This document shows, one piece after another, positions 27,441 to 36,337 of a DNA stretch of 64,000 nt. The position numbers were made by a program, and so were the translations under genes. This DNA is from a bacterium (GTDB lineage Bacteria > Cyanobacteriota > Vampirovibrionia > Obscuribacterales > Obscuribacteraceae). How positions within the stretch are numbered: position 1 is the stretch's first letter; each line of letters starts with the position of its first letter. Under the pieces are notes generated by a model. It saw only the letters and a list, made by a program, of their open reading frames with translations, did no database searches and was not told the origin of the DNA. The stretch covers positions 124,001 through 188,000 of the forward strand of contig JAGOSY010000004.1 in assembly GCA_018062085.1 (NCBI GenBank), written 5' to 3'.

Positions 27441-28411
27441 AAAAACTGGCTGGTGCATACTTAGGCTTGGGCATGCTTATTCAAGCATGCCCTCTTGTGT
27501 CTGCTGGCGAGCTTAGCGGACAAATCACTAAAGCGCGCCCCAAAATAGGCCTCGCCCTAGGCGGCGGTGGCATGCGCTCAGCAGCTTGCGTTGGTGTCCT
27601 GAAAGTACTAGACGATGAAGGCATACCAGTTGATGTACTGGTTGGAAGTGGTATGGGAGCGGTAGTAGGTGGCCTCTACAGTGCTGGTGTAACTCCACAA
27701 CACATTGAAGAGCAATTCACCGAAAAAAAACTAATGAGTGCTTATTTGACCATACCACTAAAGCTGCGAATGCTCATCATTCCTCTGTTTTATACGCCAA
27801 GGCTGGTTGGTATAGAACCATACGATGGCCTTTATCGTGGTAAGAAATTTGCCACTTACTTAAACAAACAAGTACCCGAAACCGAACGCAATATTGAAGA
27901 TTTAAAAGTTCCTTTTGGTGCAGTAGCAGTCAATTTGCTGGACGGTAAAACAGTGACTTTATCTAAGGGAAACCTCGGTAAAGCATTGCAAGCAAGTGCA
28001 GCTATTCCAGCTTTGCGCAAACCAGTAAAACTGTCAGACGGCATTCATGAGGGTCTCTATGTTGATGGCGGTGTACTCGTAAACATTCCAGTAACTGAAG
28101 CGAAAAAACTAGGTGCCGACATTGTCATTGCTGTGAGTGTGGACGAATCACTTGGGGCCGTGACAGAAAAGGACTTTCACAAAATTGGTAGCGTTAGCCA
28201 CAGAGTTATTACACTGCACTTCAAAAAAGTAGATGCCGACCAACTGGCACAGGCTGACTATGTCATTCGCCCTAATGTAGATGGCATTGGCCTGGTATCA
28301 ACAAAATCGAGCGAAGCCAAAAGAGCCATCGAGGCTGGTGAGATAGCAGCAAGAAGCGCCATCCCAGCTATTCGCGAAATAGTTGAACAATTTCAAAAGC
28401 AGCAGAACTAG
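27425..28411 (+). CDS. Patatin-like phospholipase-family protein lacking the canonical nucleophile serine
   Basis: With start 27425 (an earlier ATG lies at 27401) the product has 328 residues and a signal peptide ending LVSA. The patatin fold is recognisable: oxyanion-hole GGGGMRSAACVGVL, the nucleophile-elbow region VLVGSGMGAVVGGLYSAG, and the catalytic-Asp motif DGGVLVNIP. The usual elbow is G-x-S-x-G; here it reads G-S-G-M-G, so Gly stands where the nucleophile Ser should be and a Ser is one position earlier. It may be inactive or use an altered geometry. It overlaps the repeat-protein gene by 16 bases and ends tail to tail with the acyltransferase gene. Confidence 0.85.
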   Translation: MDMVLKKLAGAYLGLGMLIQACPLVSAGELSGQITKARPKIGLALGGGGMRSAACVGVLKVLDDEGIPVDVLVGSGMGAVVGGLYSAGVTPQHIEEQFTEKKLMSAYLTIPLKLRMLIIPLFYTPRLVGIEPYDGLYRGKKFATYLNKQVPETERNIEDLKVPFGAVAVNLLDGKTVTLSKGNLGKALQASAAIPALRKPVKLSDGIHEGLYVDGGVLVNIPVTEAKKLGADIVIAVSVDESLGAVTEKDFHKIGSVSHRVITLHFKKVDADQLAQADYVIRPNVDGIGLVSTKSSEAKRAIEAGEIAARSAIPAIREIVEQFQKQQN

Positions 28412-28425
28412 CAAATCTACTTTTA

Positions 28426-29277
28426 CTAGCTAGTTAGAGCGGTATCTAGGCTGAGCTTCTTAGTGTTCAGTTCGGTGGTATCCATCTGTATATAATTTTC
28501 GAGACCGCCCTCAAGCAAGCGTTTTACGTCGCCAACAAAGCGAGCAGCGGGGCCGCCATCAATGATGCGGTGATCAAAGTTAAGAGTGATGGTCATCATC
28601 GGACGAACAACAATTTTGCCATCGCGAACAACAGCTCTTTGTTCAATTTCGCCGATACCGAATGTTGAAGTTGAAACACAAGGCGGAATTAAAGCCTTAG
28701 CGCCCCACTTACCAATTGAACTCATACCAAAAGTAGCCCCAAGATATTTTAATCGCACAGCTGGATAGCGAAGACCTAACCATAGAATGATGCGACGGAA
28801 CAACCAGGGCATATTATTGAAATTATTTTGACGATCCAGATGCTCAATGGCATCCATTTCGGCTTCAGAATATTGCTTCAACTCAGATGCGATTTCTTCA
28901 ACCGACTTAGTATCTGGATTTTTGATAGCGCCGAAAAATACAGCAGGCTGCTCGCCAATAAAACGTTCTACAGTAAAGCCAGCAACAATATCGTTAAAAG
29001 TGACGGTACGCCCCCATGGAAGTGAAGCCGTGCGACTGTCTGGGTGAGCCCGCTGGGCAATGGCAATAGCCTTCAGCAGTATGGCCGTCACAGTCACTTT
29101 CGAACCCATAGACTTCAATTGCGCTCTCATTTCTTCCACCCATGTCATATCGACATCGATAAACAAATAAGTGGGCACTGAAGACTTGCCGATGAAGGTG
29201 ATCATATCGACCACATTCCAGCGAGGACGAGGAAGGGAAGATAGCGAGAAACCGCCTTTACTATTTTGTTTGTCCAT
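28426..29277 (-). CDS. 2-oxo-acid dehydrogenase E2-type acyltransferase catalytic domain, free-standing
   Basis: This 283-residue protein is only the chloramphenicol-acetyltransferase-like catalytic domain of E2 proteins: it ends with NFDHRIIDGGPAARFVGDV, carrying the His-x3-Asp-Gly active site. No lipoyl domain or E1/E3-binding segment is present, and no dehydrogenase genes are nearby. Such stand-alone proteins may be accessory subunits or acyltransferases for other acceptors. GGAAG lies 6 bases before the ATG. The kinase gene starts upstream on the same strand after a 225-base gap. Confidence 0.85.
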   Translation of the reverse strand: MDKQNSKGGFSLSSLPRPRWNVVDMITFIGKSSVPTYLFIDVDMTWVEEMRAQLKSMGSKVTVTAILLKAIAIAQRAHPDSRTASLPWGRTVTFNDIVAGFTVERFIGEQPAVFFGAIKNPDTKSVEEIASELKQYSEAEMDAIEHLDRQNNFNNMPWLFRRIILWLGLRYPAVRLKYLGATFGMSSIGKWGAKALIPPCVSTSTFGIGEIEQRAVVRDGKIVVRPMMTITLNFDHRIIDGGPAARFVGDVKRLLEGGLENYIQMDTTELNTKKLSLDTALTS

Positions 29278-29501
29278 TATTTCTTCCGTCGAAAAAGCAG
29301 AGTTAGACTTTAAGACAAGTTTTAGTGGTCAATGTTCCCTACAGTTAAGGTAGGGTCAGAGATATGGTCAGAGCTATATTCATTATAGGCTACCTCTTGG
29401 CTTTCGAGAACTAACCGCACAGTTGATTTACAGAAAAACCTACTGAGACAAAGCCAAAAATAGGCCCCTCTGCTGCTAGTTTCGCCTAAATTAATCTAAA
29501 T

Positions 29502-31028
29502 TCAGCGCTGAGTATCTTCTTCAAGAGGAGCTAGCCCATCGGGATCGGTAAGTTGGCTCTCATCTCGATCTTCCATTGGCGTGTCAGCGCCAAGATTGTT
29601 ACGTGAGCTTGAGGCAGAAGCTACATTCGAAACCGGGGTCTGTTTATAAGGGTCGTATCTCAACACCGTCGGATTGGTAGGCGTGTATGCACCACTGTGG
29701 ATGGCGCCAAACTGATTGCCCTGATTGCCAGGAGACTGGCTTCGCCCAGGCTGACCGCCGAAGTTCTGACCATTACCTCGATTGGCATAGCTGCCAAAGC
29801 TTTGATTGGCCGCAGGCTTTGAACCCAGGCCAGGAAAGCGAAAATTAGCTATGCCACTACCAAAAGTGGCAAAAGGATCATTGCTCTTCGGACCTGAATC
29901 AGGAAACGGGCTAGCAAAATCTTTCTTACCAGAAGTTTGAGACAAGCCAGAGCCACTAGTTCTATTAAGCTTGTCTTCGACCATCTTGTTCAAAGTCGCT
30001 TCTCTGCGCTTAACTTCTTCAAGACGCTTCTCTAAAATCACCCTCTCTTCACGATTCTGGCCGAGCTGGTATTCGCTCTCCTTTTTTAGTTCAAGATACT
30101 TAGTGTAAGCAAACCAACCGCCGATCGAAATACACATAACAAGCACGCCAACTGTTACTTCAAGCCACTTAAAGCCGTTCTTCTCTTCAACTTGAGGCGA
30201 GGTAATATAGTCAAGCTCGTCTTTCATCTCGAGGGCTGACTGGTAACGCAAATAGACGTCTTGCTGAGTAGCTCGGCTGACGATTAAATCGGCCGCTTCA
30301 GATATCTCCTCATCAACGTCACGAGGCGAACAAACGGTCAGCGCCAGTGGTTCTTGACCAGTGAGAAGGAAATACATGGTAGCGCCCAGAGCATAAATGT
30401 CAGAGCGCGGGTCGGCCCCGCCCCAGTATTGCTCAGGCGGCGAGTATCCCTGCGAGACCACATGGGTGTTGTCGCCGTCATCTTGATAGAGCCGGGCAAT
30501 ACCAAAGTCGACCAGCTTAACGTTGTCTTTGGTATCAATCATGACGTTAGAAGGCTTCAGATCTCGGTAAATAACGGGCGGATCGTGAGCATGGAGATAG
30601 TGCAATACGTCGCAGATTTGCTTAGACCAGGTCAGCACCTGATCTTCTAAAAATGGCTCTTCACGCTCTTTGAGCATGTCGTGCAGATTATGGCCCTCGA
30701 CATACTCCATAACCAGGTAATATTCTTCGTCTTCACGAAACGAATCGAGCACCAAAACAATATTGGGGTGTTGTAGCTTGCTCAGCACTTTCGCTTCGCG
30801 CAAGAAGAACTGCTGTGCTTTCTCTTTATCCTCATCGCGGAAGAAATCATCACGCAAGCGCTTAACAACGCACTTACGGTTATCGAGGTTAAGGTCGCGA
30901 GCAAGATAAACCGTGCCCATGCCGCCCTGACCGAGATAATCGACAACCTGCCAACGGCCGCGCAGCACGAATGGGCCATCCTTGTGAGGATCGCGGTAGG
31001 GTAGTCCATGCTCGAAACTGGATGTCAT
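29502..31028 (-). CDS. Ser/Thr protein kinase with transmembrane segment and disordered tail
   Basis: This 508-residue PknB-type kinase has GQGGMGTVYLA, the ATP-site Lys in CVVKRL, the catalytic loop YRDLKPSN (Tyr for His, a common bacterial variant), DFG and PPEQY. The kinase domain occupies about 26-280. A single transmembrane helix follows at about 290-308, then a charged coiled-coil-like stretch (KKESEYQLGQNREERVILE region) and a Ser/Asn/Gly/Pro-rich tail of about 150 residues outside. Catalysis should be intact. It starts 27 bases after mqnA on the same strand and may be co-transcribed with it. Confidence 0.92.
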   Translation of the reverse strand: MTSSFEHGLPYRDPHKDGPFVLRGRWQVVDYLGQGGMGTVYLARDLNLDNRKCVVKRLRDDFFRDEDKEKAQQFFLREAKVLSKLQHPNIVLVLDSFREDEEYYLVMEYVEGHNLHDMLKEREEPFLEDQVLTWSKQICDVLHYLHAHDPPVIYRDLKPSNVMIDTKDNVKLVDFGIARLYQDDGDNTHVVSQGYSPPEQYWGGADPRSDIYALGATMYFLLTGQEPLALTVCSPRDVDEEISEAADLIVSRATQQDVYLRYQSALEMKDELDYITSPQVEEKNGFKWLEVTVGVLVMCISIGGWFAYTKYLELKKESEYQLGQNREERVILEKRLEEVKRREATLNKMVEDKLNRTSGSGLSQTSGKKDFASPFPDSGPKSNDPFATFGSGIANFRFPGLGSKPAANQSFGSYANRGNGQNFGGQPGRSQSPGNQGNQFGAIHSGAYTPTNPTVLRYDPYKQTPVSNVASASSSRNNLGADTPMEDRDESQLTDPDGLAPLEEDTQR

Positions 31029-31055
31029 AAGAAATCTAGTATAACAACATTTAAT

Positions 31056-31925
31056 CTAATACAAAAGAAGATATTTTAGACATAGTTGTCTAAATAACTC
31101 TAGACCTTCCGCATGCGCAGGCGAAAATGAGTAATCAAGCTCTTTTGTGAAATAGCTATTTAGTTCTTCTCTGGGCATCTGTGTGCGCTGGCCAGCTTCT
31201 GCCAAGACTGCCGAGTAGTCGCTGCTCAAGCCCTGAACCAGTGAGTCATGGAGAAACTGATTCAGTGTGGCAAAATCTTGCGGGTTAGCCTCAACCCAGC
31301 TCTTGCGCGCCGCCCAGACGCCAAAAACCATAGGCAGCTTATAGCGCTCAAACCACCACTGGCCTAAGTCTCTGCGCTCAAACTGCTGAGCCTCGCTGCT
31401 CGCAACCTCTTGATCGGCCTGTAGAGCCCGGTCACCAATAATGACACAGCCATCAAAAGCCTCGTCAGTAGGCCAAGCGTCAATGTCTGAGACAAAATCG
31501 ATTGAACTGAGAAAGTCTATTCCATCGGCCCCGCCAAACTCTTCGGCCAAAAGCACCTTTACAAGATTATTGGAGGTGGCTGACGATTTAGACAGAGCAA
31601 TACGAGCGCCCTTTAGCTCAGGCAGTGGCCTTTTACTGAAAAACAATACACTGCCGACAGCTCCTCGACTAGCAATACAGAGCTGGTCAAAGAGCTTGAA
31701 GCCGCCGTCTTCGAGATAAAAATGAGCGCTCATCGCCCCCAAATCTAGCTCGCCTCGTTGGTAGGCTCGGTTTAGTTCGCCGGGTGTGTCCATGGCTAAC
31801 TTAAGGTTGCCAGGCATATTTTTGAGAAATGGCAAAGTGATGGGCAGACAATTGACGAAATCAATCTGACCGAAGACCACAGGCCGATTCAATAGAAAAC
31901 TACTAATTGGGGTTTCCAGTGCCAA
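31056..31925 (-). CDS. mqnA: Chorismate dehydratase (menaquinone synthesis, futalosine route)
   Basis: This 289-residue periplasmic-binding-protein-fold enzyme converts chorismate to 3-enolpyruvylbenzoate, the first step of the futalosine menaquinone pathway. Family features include the opening FGQIDFVNCLPI, GELDLGAMSAHFY and ALSKSSATSNNL. The length fits MqnA. It implies a menaquinone-using respiratory chain without the classical men genes. No other mqn gene is in the window. It is transcribed away from deoA across a 120-base gap. Confidence 0.9.
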   Translation of the reverse strand: MALETPISSFLLNRPVVFGQIDFVNCLPITLPFLKNMPGNLKLAMDTPGELNRAYQRGELDLGAMSAHFYLEDGGFKLFDQLCIASRGAVGSVLFFSKRPLPELKGARIALSKSSATSNNLVKVLLAEEFGGADGIDFLSSIDFVSDIDAWPTDEAFDGCVIIGDRALQADQEVASSEAQQFERRDLGQWWFERYKLPMVFGVWAARKSWVEANPQDFATLNQFLHDSLVQGLSSDYSAVLAEAGQRTQMPREELNSYFTKELDYSFSPAHAEGLELFRQLCLKYLLLY

Positions 31926-31947
31926 AATAATTTGAGCAAAAAAAAGT

Positions 31948-31995
31948 GGGAGTGGACCTAGAGTTTTCTAGTATATTTCTTGCGGCCGCACTCCC
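31948..31995. promoter_or_regulatory. Inverted repeat in the mqnA-deoA divergent region
   Basis: GGGAGTG (31948-31954) pairs with CACTCCC (31989-31995), enclosing a smaller CTAGA/TCTAG hairpin at about 31957-31971. It may be an operator or a structured leader for deoA. No clear -35/-10 pair was found. Confidence 0.4.
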
Positions 31996-32045
31996 TATTT
32001 CAATTATGCAGGTCTAACGTCGGTCGTCAAGAGGTTAAGTAAAAA

Positions 32046-33380
32046 GTGGTTGCGGTAACAACAAAACCGGTGCGCATGATCGACCTAATTCTTGCTAAAA
32101 GAACGGGTGCCCATCACACAAAAAGTGATATTGGCTTTCTTGTAGACGGCATCATGGACGGCAGCATTCCTGACTATCAGCTAGCAGCCTGGCTCATGGC
32201 TGTTTGTTGGCAAGGCATGAGCTTAGAAGAAACCGCTTGGCTCACCGATGCCATGCGACACTCTGGCCAGATACTAGACCTCTCAGCCATCGGACCAGTA
32301 ATTGGCGACAAGCACAGCACAGGCGGTGTTGGTGATAAAACTACTTTGGTATTTGTGCCACTGTTAGCAGCCGCTGGTATACCCATGGCCAAACTTTCCG
32401 GTCGCGGATTAGGTCACACAGGCGGCACCATCGACAAGCTTGAGGCAATTCCTGGCTTCCAAGTCGATATCAGTATTGATCAATTTATCAAGCAAGTAAA
32501 AGAAATTGGCATGGCGATTGCTGGACAGACAGCCGAGCTTGCCCCAGCCGATGGCAAAATTTACGCCCTGCGTGACGTCACTGGAACAGTTGAATCTATT
32601 CCCCTCATATGTGCCTCGGTCATGTCTAAGAAACTAGCGGCTGGTGCCAACTTTATTATTCTCGATGTTAAATGTGGCCGCGGTGCCTTTATGGAAACTG
32701 ACGAAAAAGCAACTGAACTAGCTCAAACCATGGCTGAAGTTGGTCGCATCTTGAAACGCCCAGTGACAGCTGTTGTCACCGATATGGAGCAGCCACTAGG
32801 TATGGCAGTCGGTCACACCGTAGAAGTTATTGAGGCAATAGAGACTCTCAAAGGCAATGGCCCCGACGACCTAACAGAACTGTGCATGGAACTTGGTGCC
32901 CTTTCTTTGGTGCACGCTGGCAAAGCCAAAGATAATGCTGAGGCCAGAAAAATATTGCAAGAGTTAATTAGCAGCGGTAAGGCTCTCAGCACATTTGCAA
33001 CATTGATAAAAGCCCAGGGCGGCGACGACAAAGTTTTGACCGACTACAGCTTGATGCCAACTGCCAAGCACACCAAACCATTTGTCGTGCCAGGTAGCGG
33101 CAAAAAATGGCTCGAACACTTAGACGGCAAAAAAGTAGCAGAAGCTTGCAAACTAATGGGAGCTGGCCGCACCAAGAAAGGCGACCCGGTAAACTTAGCT
33201 GTAGGTGTCATTCTGCAAATTAAAGCTGGTGATGAAACTGCCGGTGGAGCGACTGCAGCAATTGTGCACTACGACACTGAAGAACAATTTGAAGCGGCCT
33301 CGAAAAAGCTACTTGAAGCTTTTACTTTCTCAGATAAATTTGTTGCCAAACCCAAACTAATTAAGGCCAGCATTTCTTGA
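32046..33380 (+). CDS. deoA: Thymidine/pyrimidine-nucleoside phosphorylase
   Basis: This 444-residue enzyme splits pyrimidine nucleosides with phosphate for salvage and pentose use. The phosphate-binding KHSTGGVGDKTTL, SGRGLGHTGGTIDKLEAIPGF and the later DVKCGRGAFM motifs are diagnostic. The start is GTG 32046 with AGAGGT about 11 bases upstream; an ATG at 32076 is in frame but would cut into the conserved N-terminus. I cannot tell thymidine from general pyrimidine specificity. Its stop overlaps the start of the lipoate/octanoate transferase gene (TGATG). Confidence 0.93.
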   Translation: MVAVTTKPVRMIDLILAKRTGAHHTKSDIGFLVDGIMDGSIPDYQLAAWLMAVCWQGMSLEETAWLTDAMRHSGQILDLSAIGPVIGDKHSTGGVGDKTTLVFVPLLAAAGIPMAKLSGRGLGHTGGTIDKLEAIPGFQVDISIDQFIKQVKEIGMAIAGQTAELAPADGKIYALRDVTGTVESIPLICASVMSKKLAAGANFIILDVKCGRGAFMETDEKATELAQTMAEVGRILKRPVTAVVTDMEQPLGMAVGHTVEVIEAIETLKGNGPDDLTELCMELGALSLVHAGKAKDNAEARKILQELISSGKALSTFATLIKAQGGDDKVLTDYSLMPTAKHTKPFVVPGSGKKWLEHLDGKKVAEACKLMGAGRTKKGDPVNLAVGVILQIKAGDETAGGATAAIVHYDTEEQFEAASKKLLEAFTFSDKFVAKPKLIKASIS

Positions 33381-34267
33381 TGACATCGGTACGAGCGCGG
33401 GCCTTGAGGCTGATTCCTTATGGTGTCTTTGACGCTGTAACTAATATGGCCATCGATGAAGCGCTGCTTGAGCTGCACCTCCAAGGAAAAACACCTGCTA
33501 CTTTAAGATTTTATGGCTGGGAGCCCCCGGCTGTTTCGTTTGGCTACTCACAAAAAGTGAGCCAGCGAACAGTCGATAAAGTTCGTGCTGCTGGTTATGA
33601 CGCGGTGCGCCGCCCCACCGGTGGCCGTGCCGTTCTACACGAAGGCGAACTGACCTATTGCTTTGTTGGTGCCGGTCCAAAACAAGACGGCATAGACTTT
33701 AGACCAGACGCAGAAATTGAGAGCGCGCCCTCATATTGGTTAGAGCAAGGCAGCCCATACGAAGGATTTTTGCCAGGCTCAATTAACCAAGCCTACAAAG
33801 AAATTTGCGACGCTCTCATTTATGGACTTCGTGAATTGGGAGTAGCAGCCAGCCTGGGCCGCAGCAATAGTGCCTACAAAGACTACGAAGACTGCTTTCA
33901 GGCTACTACTCAAGCCGACTTGCAATTTGATGGCAAGAAAATTGTTGGTAGCGCCCAACTGAGACGCCGGCATGGTGTGCTGCAACACGGCTCAATTATG
34001 ATCAATCAATCGCAGACTAAATTATCTGAGATTTTTGGATTGGCTGATAGTGAGTTCACTGATGCTGCTGCAGGGAAAGCTGACCGCCACTGCAACTTAA
34101 TAGACGTGCTCGCAGGTGGTTACGATCGCACCGCCTTAGAAGAAGCTATTGGTCGCGGTTTCACCCGCAAATTTGATTGCCATTTTGCCGTCTACGAGCT
34201 GACTGACGAAGAAATGGAATTCGTGGCAGAATTGAAGAAAGACAAGAGTCGCTATCAGATTCTTTAA
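33380..34267 (+). CDS. Lipoate-protein ligase A / octanoyltransferase LipM-like
   Basis: This 295-residue protein belongs to the biotin/lipoate A/B ligase family. RRPTGGRAVLH, the Cys in DCFQATTQAD, the Lys in GKKIVGSAQ and LQHGSIMI appear in the order found in LipM-type octanoyltransferases, whose nucleophile is the Cys. It would load octanoate or lipoate on E2 and GcvH proteins. An insert of about 25 residues after CFVGAGPK is longer than in Bacillus LipM. The ATG overlaps the deoA stop; the pairing with a nucleoside phosphorylase seems to be chance operon membership. Confidence 0.88.
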   Translation: MTSVRARALRLIPYGVFDAVTNMAIDEALLELHLQGKTPATLRFYGWEPPAVSFGYSQKVSQRTVDKVRAAGYDAVRRPTGGRAVLHEGELTYCFVGAGPKQDGIDFRPDAEIESAPSYWLEQGSPYEGFLPGSINQAYKEICDALIYGLRELGVAASLGRSNSAYKDYEDCFQATTQADLQFDGKKIVGSAQLRRRHGVLQHGSIMINQSQTKLSEIFGLADSEFTDAAAGKADRHCNLIDVLAGGYDRTALEEAIGRGFTRKFDCHFAVYELTDEEMEFVAELKKDKSRYQIL

Positions 34268-34285
34268 TTCAGTTGGATTTATCCT

Positions 34286-35311
34286 ATGAGCGTGCCCAAG
34301 CAAAAGAGAAGGAAGCCTAATGGCTCAGCAGCAGATGCGGGTATTGTTTATAATGGTGAATCAATAACAGCCACAGAAGCCAAACTTCTAAAACGAAAGC
34401 TGCTGCTTGAACCGCTGGATCTAAACTCACGACTGCTGCTCATGGGTTATTACAATAGCTTTCGCTTTTCAAAACGGTATCTGCAAGAACGCTTTATTCA
34501 AGTTCTTTGGCTTATCGAGAACCGACCGGCTGACTTTTTCACGAGTATCGCCAGAGCAACATCAAACGGCAGAAACTGGTCTCCTGAAATGACGCAAGTG
34601 GCATTGGATTGCTGGAAAAAGCAAGCAAAGAAACATCCGAAAGATGCTCGAATTCTCTTCAATGCTGGTATTCAGTTTGAAGAAGTAGAACCAACTCGAA
34701 CAATTGCCCTGTGGAAAAAGTCTAGCAAAGCTGATTCGAACTTTGCTCCGCCAGTGAGAGACCTGGCCAATTTCTATCGTCGAAAGGCACGCACCGGGAT
34801 AGTCAGTGAAAAGAAACGATTGGTTCGCCTTGCTTTAGATACTCTTGATTTAGCACTCACCCTTAGACATAACGATGATTTTGCATTCGATGAGCCAATT
34901 ACTATGCTGATTGAGTTCACCCCAGTGGCGATCACTTATGGATATCTAGATCGTGCGCGACAATATGCAACGAGGTTACGTCGCTACAAAGCCCATCTTC
35001 TCTGCCGACAATTTGCAGAGACCTACCTGTTAAGGCTTGACGTGATCGAGGGCAAATACAAGTCAGCCGAGAAAAGAATCGCACGGCTAAAGCAGTTGTA
35101 TTCAGAGCATCCATCTCATGTCACCGCTAATACACAGGCTCTTTTGACCCTTGCTGACTTATGCCAACATGATCAATGCAACTTGGCTCAATTGCTACTC
35201 GACGCCATTAGGCGCGGGACTGACGACAAAGCAGAACTCAAAATACTCAGCAGATGGTCAAATGAAATAGCACGAAAGCTAATTCCCAACTTCCAGGTGG
35301 ACAGTAACTAG
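34286..35311 (+). CDS. Hypothetical helical (TPR-like) protein
   Basis: This 341-residue protein has no signal peptide. A basic, Lys/Arg-rich start (KQKRRKPNG) is followed by all-helical sequence with TPR-like spacing, for example ALDCWKKQAKKHPKDARILFNAGIQFEEVEPTRTIALWKKSS near residues 105-150. High Arg/Lys content suggests RNA or membrane surface contact but no domain is recognised. It starts 18 bases after the lipM-like gene and may be the last gene of that operon. Confidence 0.75.
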   Translation: MSVPKQKRRKPNGSAADAGIVYNGESITATEAKLLKRKLLLEPLDLNSRLLLMGYYNSFRFSKRYLQERFIQVLWLIENRPADFFTSIARATSNGRNWSPEMTQVALDCWKKQAKKHPKDARILFNAGIQFEEVEPTRTIALWKKSSKADSNFAPPVRDLANFYRRKARTGIVSEKKRLVRLALDTLDLALTLRHNDDFAFDEPITMLIEFTPVAITYGYLDRARQYATRLRRYKAHLLCRQFAETYLLRLDVIEGKYKSAEKRIARLKQLYSEHPSHVTANTQALLTLADLCQHDQCNLAQLLLDAIRRGTDDKAELKILSRWSNEIARKLIPNFQVDSN

Positions 35312-35498
35312 TTTATTCGGATCCATCTGGCATCGGCAATCTAGCTATCTGGAAACCTGGCAACAACCAACGACCTCTGCCGGCTTCGTATTTCCCCTGC
35401 TGACAAATGCCCAAATTGGGTATAACGTAGGCTTAACGGTTCAAGTTAATGTCCACTTACTAGTTCAAATGCCCATAGGCGCCACGATAGGGTTTACC

Positions 35499-35954
35499 AT
35501 GGCCGACAATCTCTTCGATCAACCTAAAGCAAAGGAAAAGGGCGACTCATCGGCCTTGAAACTTGACTTGACTGTAATCGACCCGGGTGAACGGCACAAA
35601 GAACCCCTTTCACTACTTTCGATTGCTGGCATCGACGCGAGGAAGGCAATCGCTGACGCTGGGAAACCATCAGCTGCAGAAATTGCCGTCTCCAGCCCAG
35701 TCTCAAAACTCAGAGCAGAACAGGGCAAGAAACCAGAAATGCTATCTGTAGGAAAGGAAGGTGACTCTCTCAAGAGTATCTATGAAGATGGCTTACTTAA
35801 ACTCTATGACGATCCAGGCAAAAGTCACTTCGGCTTCAAATTCTTAGAACCAGGCGGTTCAAACAAAGATCGTCTATCAACTGGTGCTGCCCGCAAAGAC
35901 AGGCTCGAAGATTTAATAAAAGGCGCTGCCTTTGAGTATCGAGTCAAATTTTAG
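35499..35954 (+). CDS. Hypothetical soluble protein
   Basis: With the ATG at 35499 the protein has 151 residues and starts MADNLFDQ; an upstream in-frame ATG at 35469 has no Shine-Dalgarno. The sequence is polar, rich in Lys, Asp, Ser and Ala, with few aromatic residues, except a C-terminal block (DGLLKLYDDPGKSHFGFKFL ... AAFEYRVKF) that may fold. No family recognised. A weak CTGACA/TATAAC pair with a 15-base spacer lies at about 35399-35425 and may be its promoter. Confidence 0.65.
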   Translation: MADNLFDQPKAKEKGDSSALKLDLTVIDPGERHKEPLSLLSIAGIDARKAIADAGKPSAAEIAVSSPVSKLRAEQGKKPEMLSVGKEGDSLKSIYEDGLLKLYDDPGKSHFGFKFLEPGGSNKDRLSTGAARKDRLEDLIKGAAFEYRVKF

Positions 35955-35996
35955 AAGACAGCAGCAGCGATGCGAACTTCGCTGAGCATCCGGCAA

Positions 35997-36191
35997 CTAA
36001 GATTGGATAGTCAATTCAGGTAAAGACAGCATTGTGCCTTCGCAATCTCTAGGATTTTGCACCAGGGCTCCATTTTTGCAGGGATAGAATGTCAGCGCAG
36101 CTTCAATCAGAGCAGCGCTTGCATCCTGAACTTTCGCAGCTTTGGATTCATTGGAAGCGTCAGATACTAAGTTGGTAAGTTCGTTGGCCAT
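35997..36191 (-). CDS. Small hypothetical protein (64 aa)
   Basis: The frame starts at ATG 36191 with a strong Shine-Dalgarno (GAGGAAG, 5 bases upstream), which is the main argument that it is real. The N-terminal half (LTNLVSDASNESKAAKVQDASAALIEAAL) looks helical; the second half contains two cysteines (YPCKNG and RDCEG) that could form a disulfide or bind a peptide cofactor. There is no leader peptide. No family recognised. Confidence 0.6.
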   Translation of the reverse strand: MANELTNLVSDASNESKAAKVQDASAALIEAALTFYPCKNGALVQNPRDCEGTMLSLPELTIQS

Positions 36192-36337
36192 GGTTTCTTC
36201 CTCAGTGTTATTAGTTGCGATTTGGTTTAGAGTAAGGAGTATTGGCTCCCGCGTCTCGGTTATGCAACAACAATAACAATCGGATCAAACCGACTCGTGA
36301 CGAATCAATGACTGTTCTGTGACCATGACGACTAAGA

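Noticed and set aside
29337..29355. CCCTAC/GTAGGG hairpin upstream of the acyltransferase gene
   Set aside because: Only six base pairs and no T-run; likely chance.
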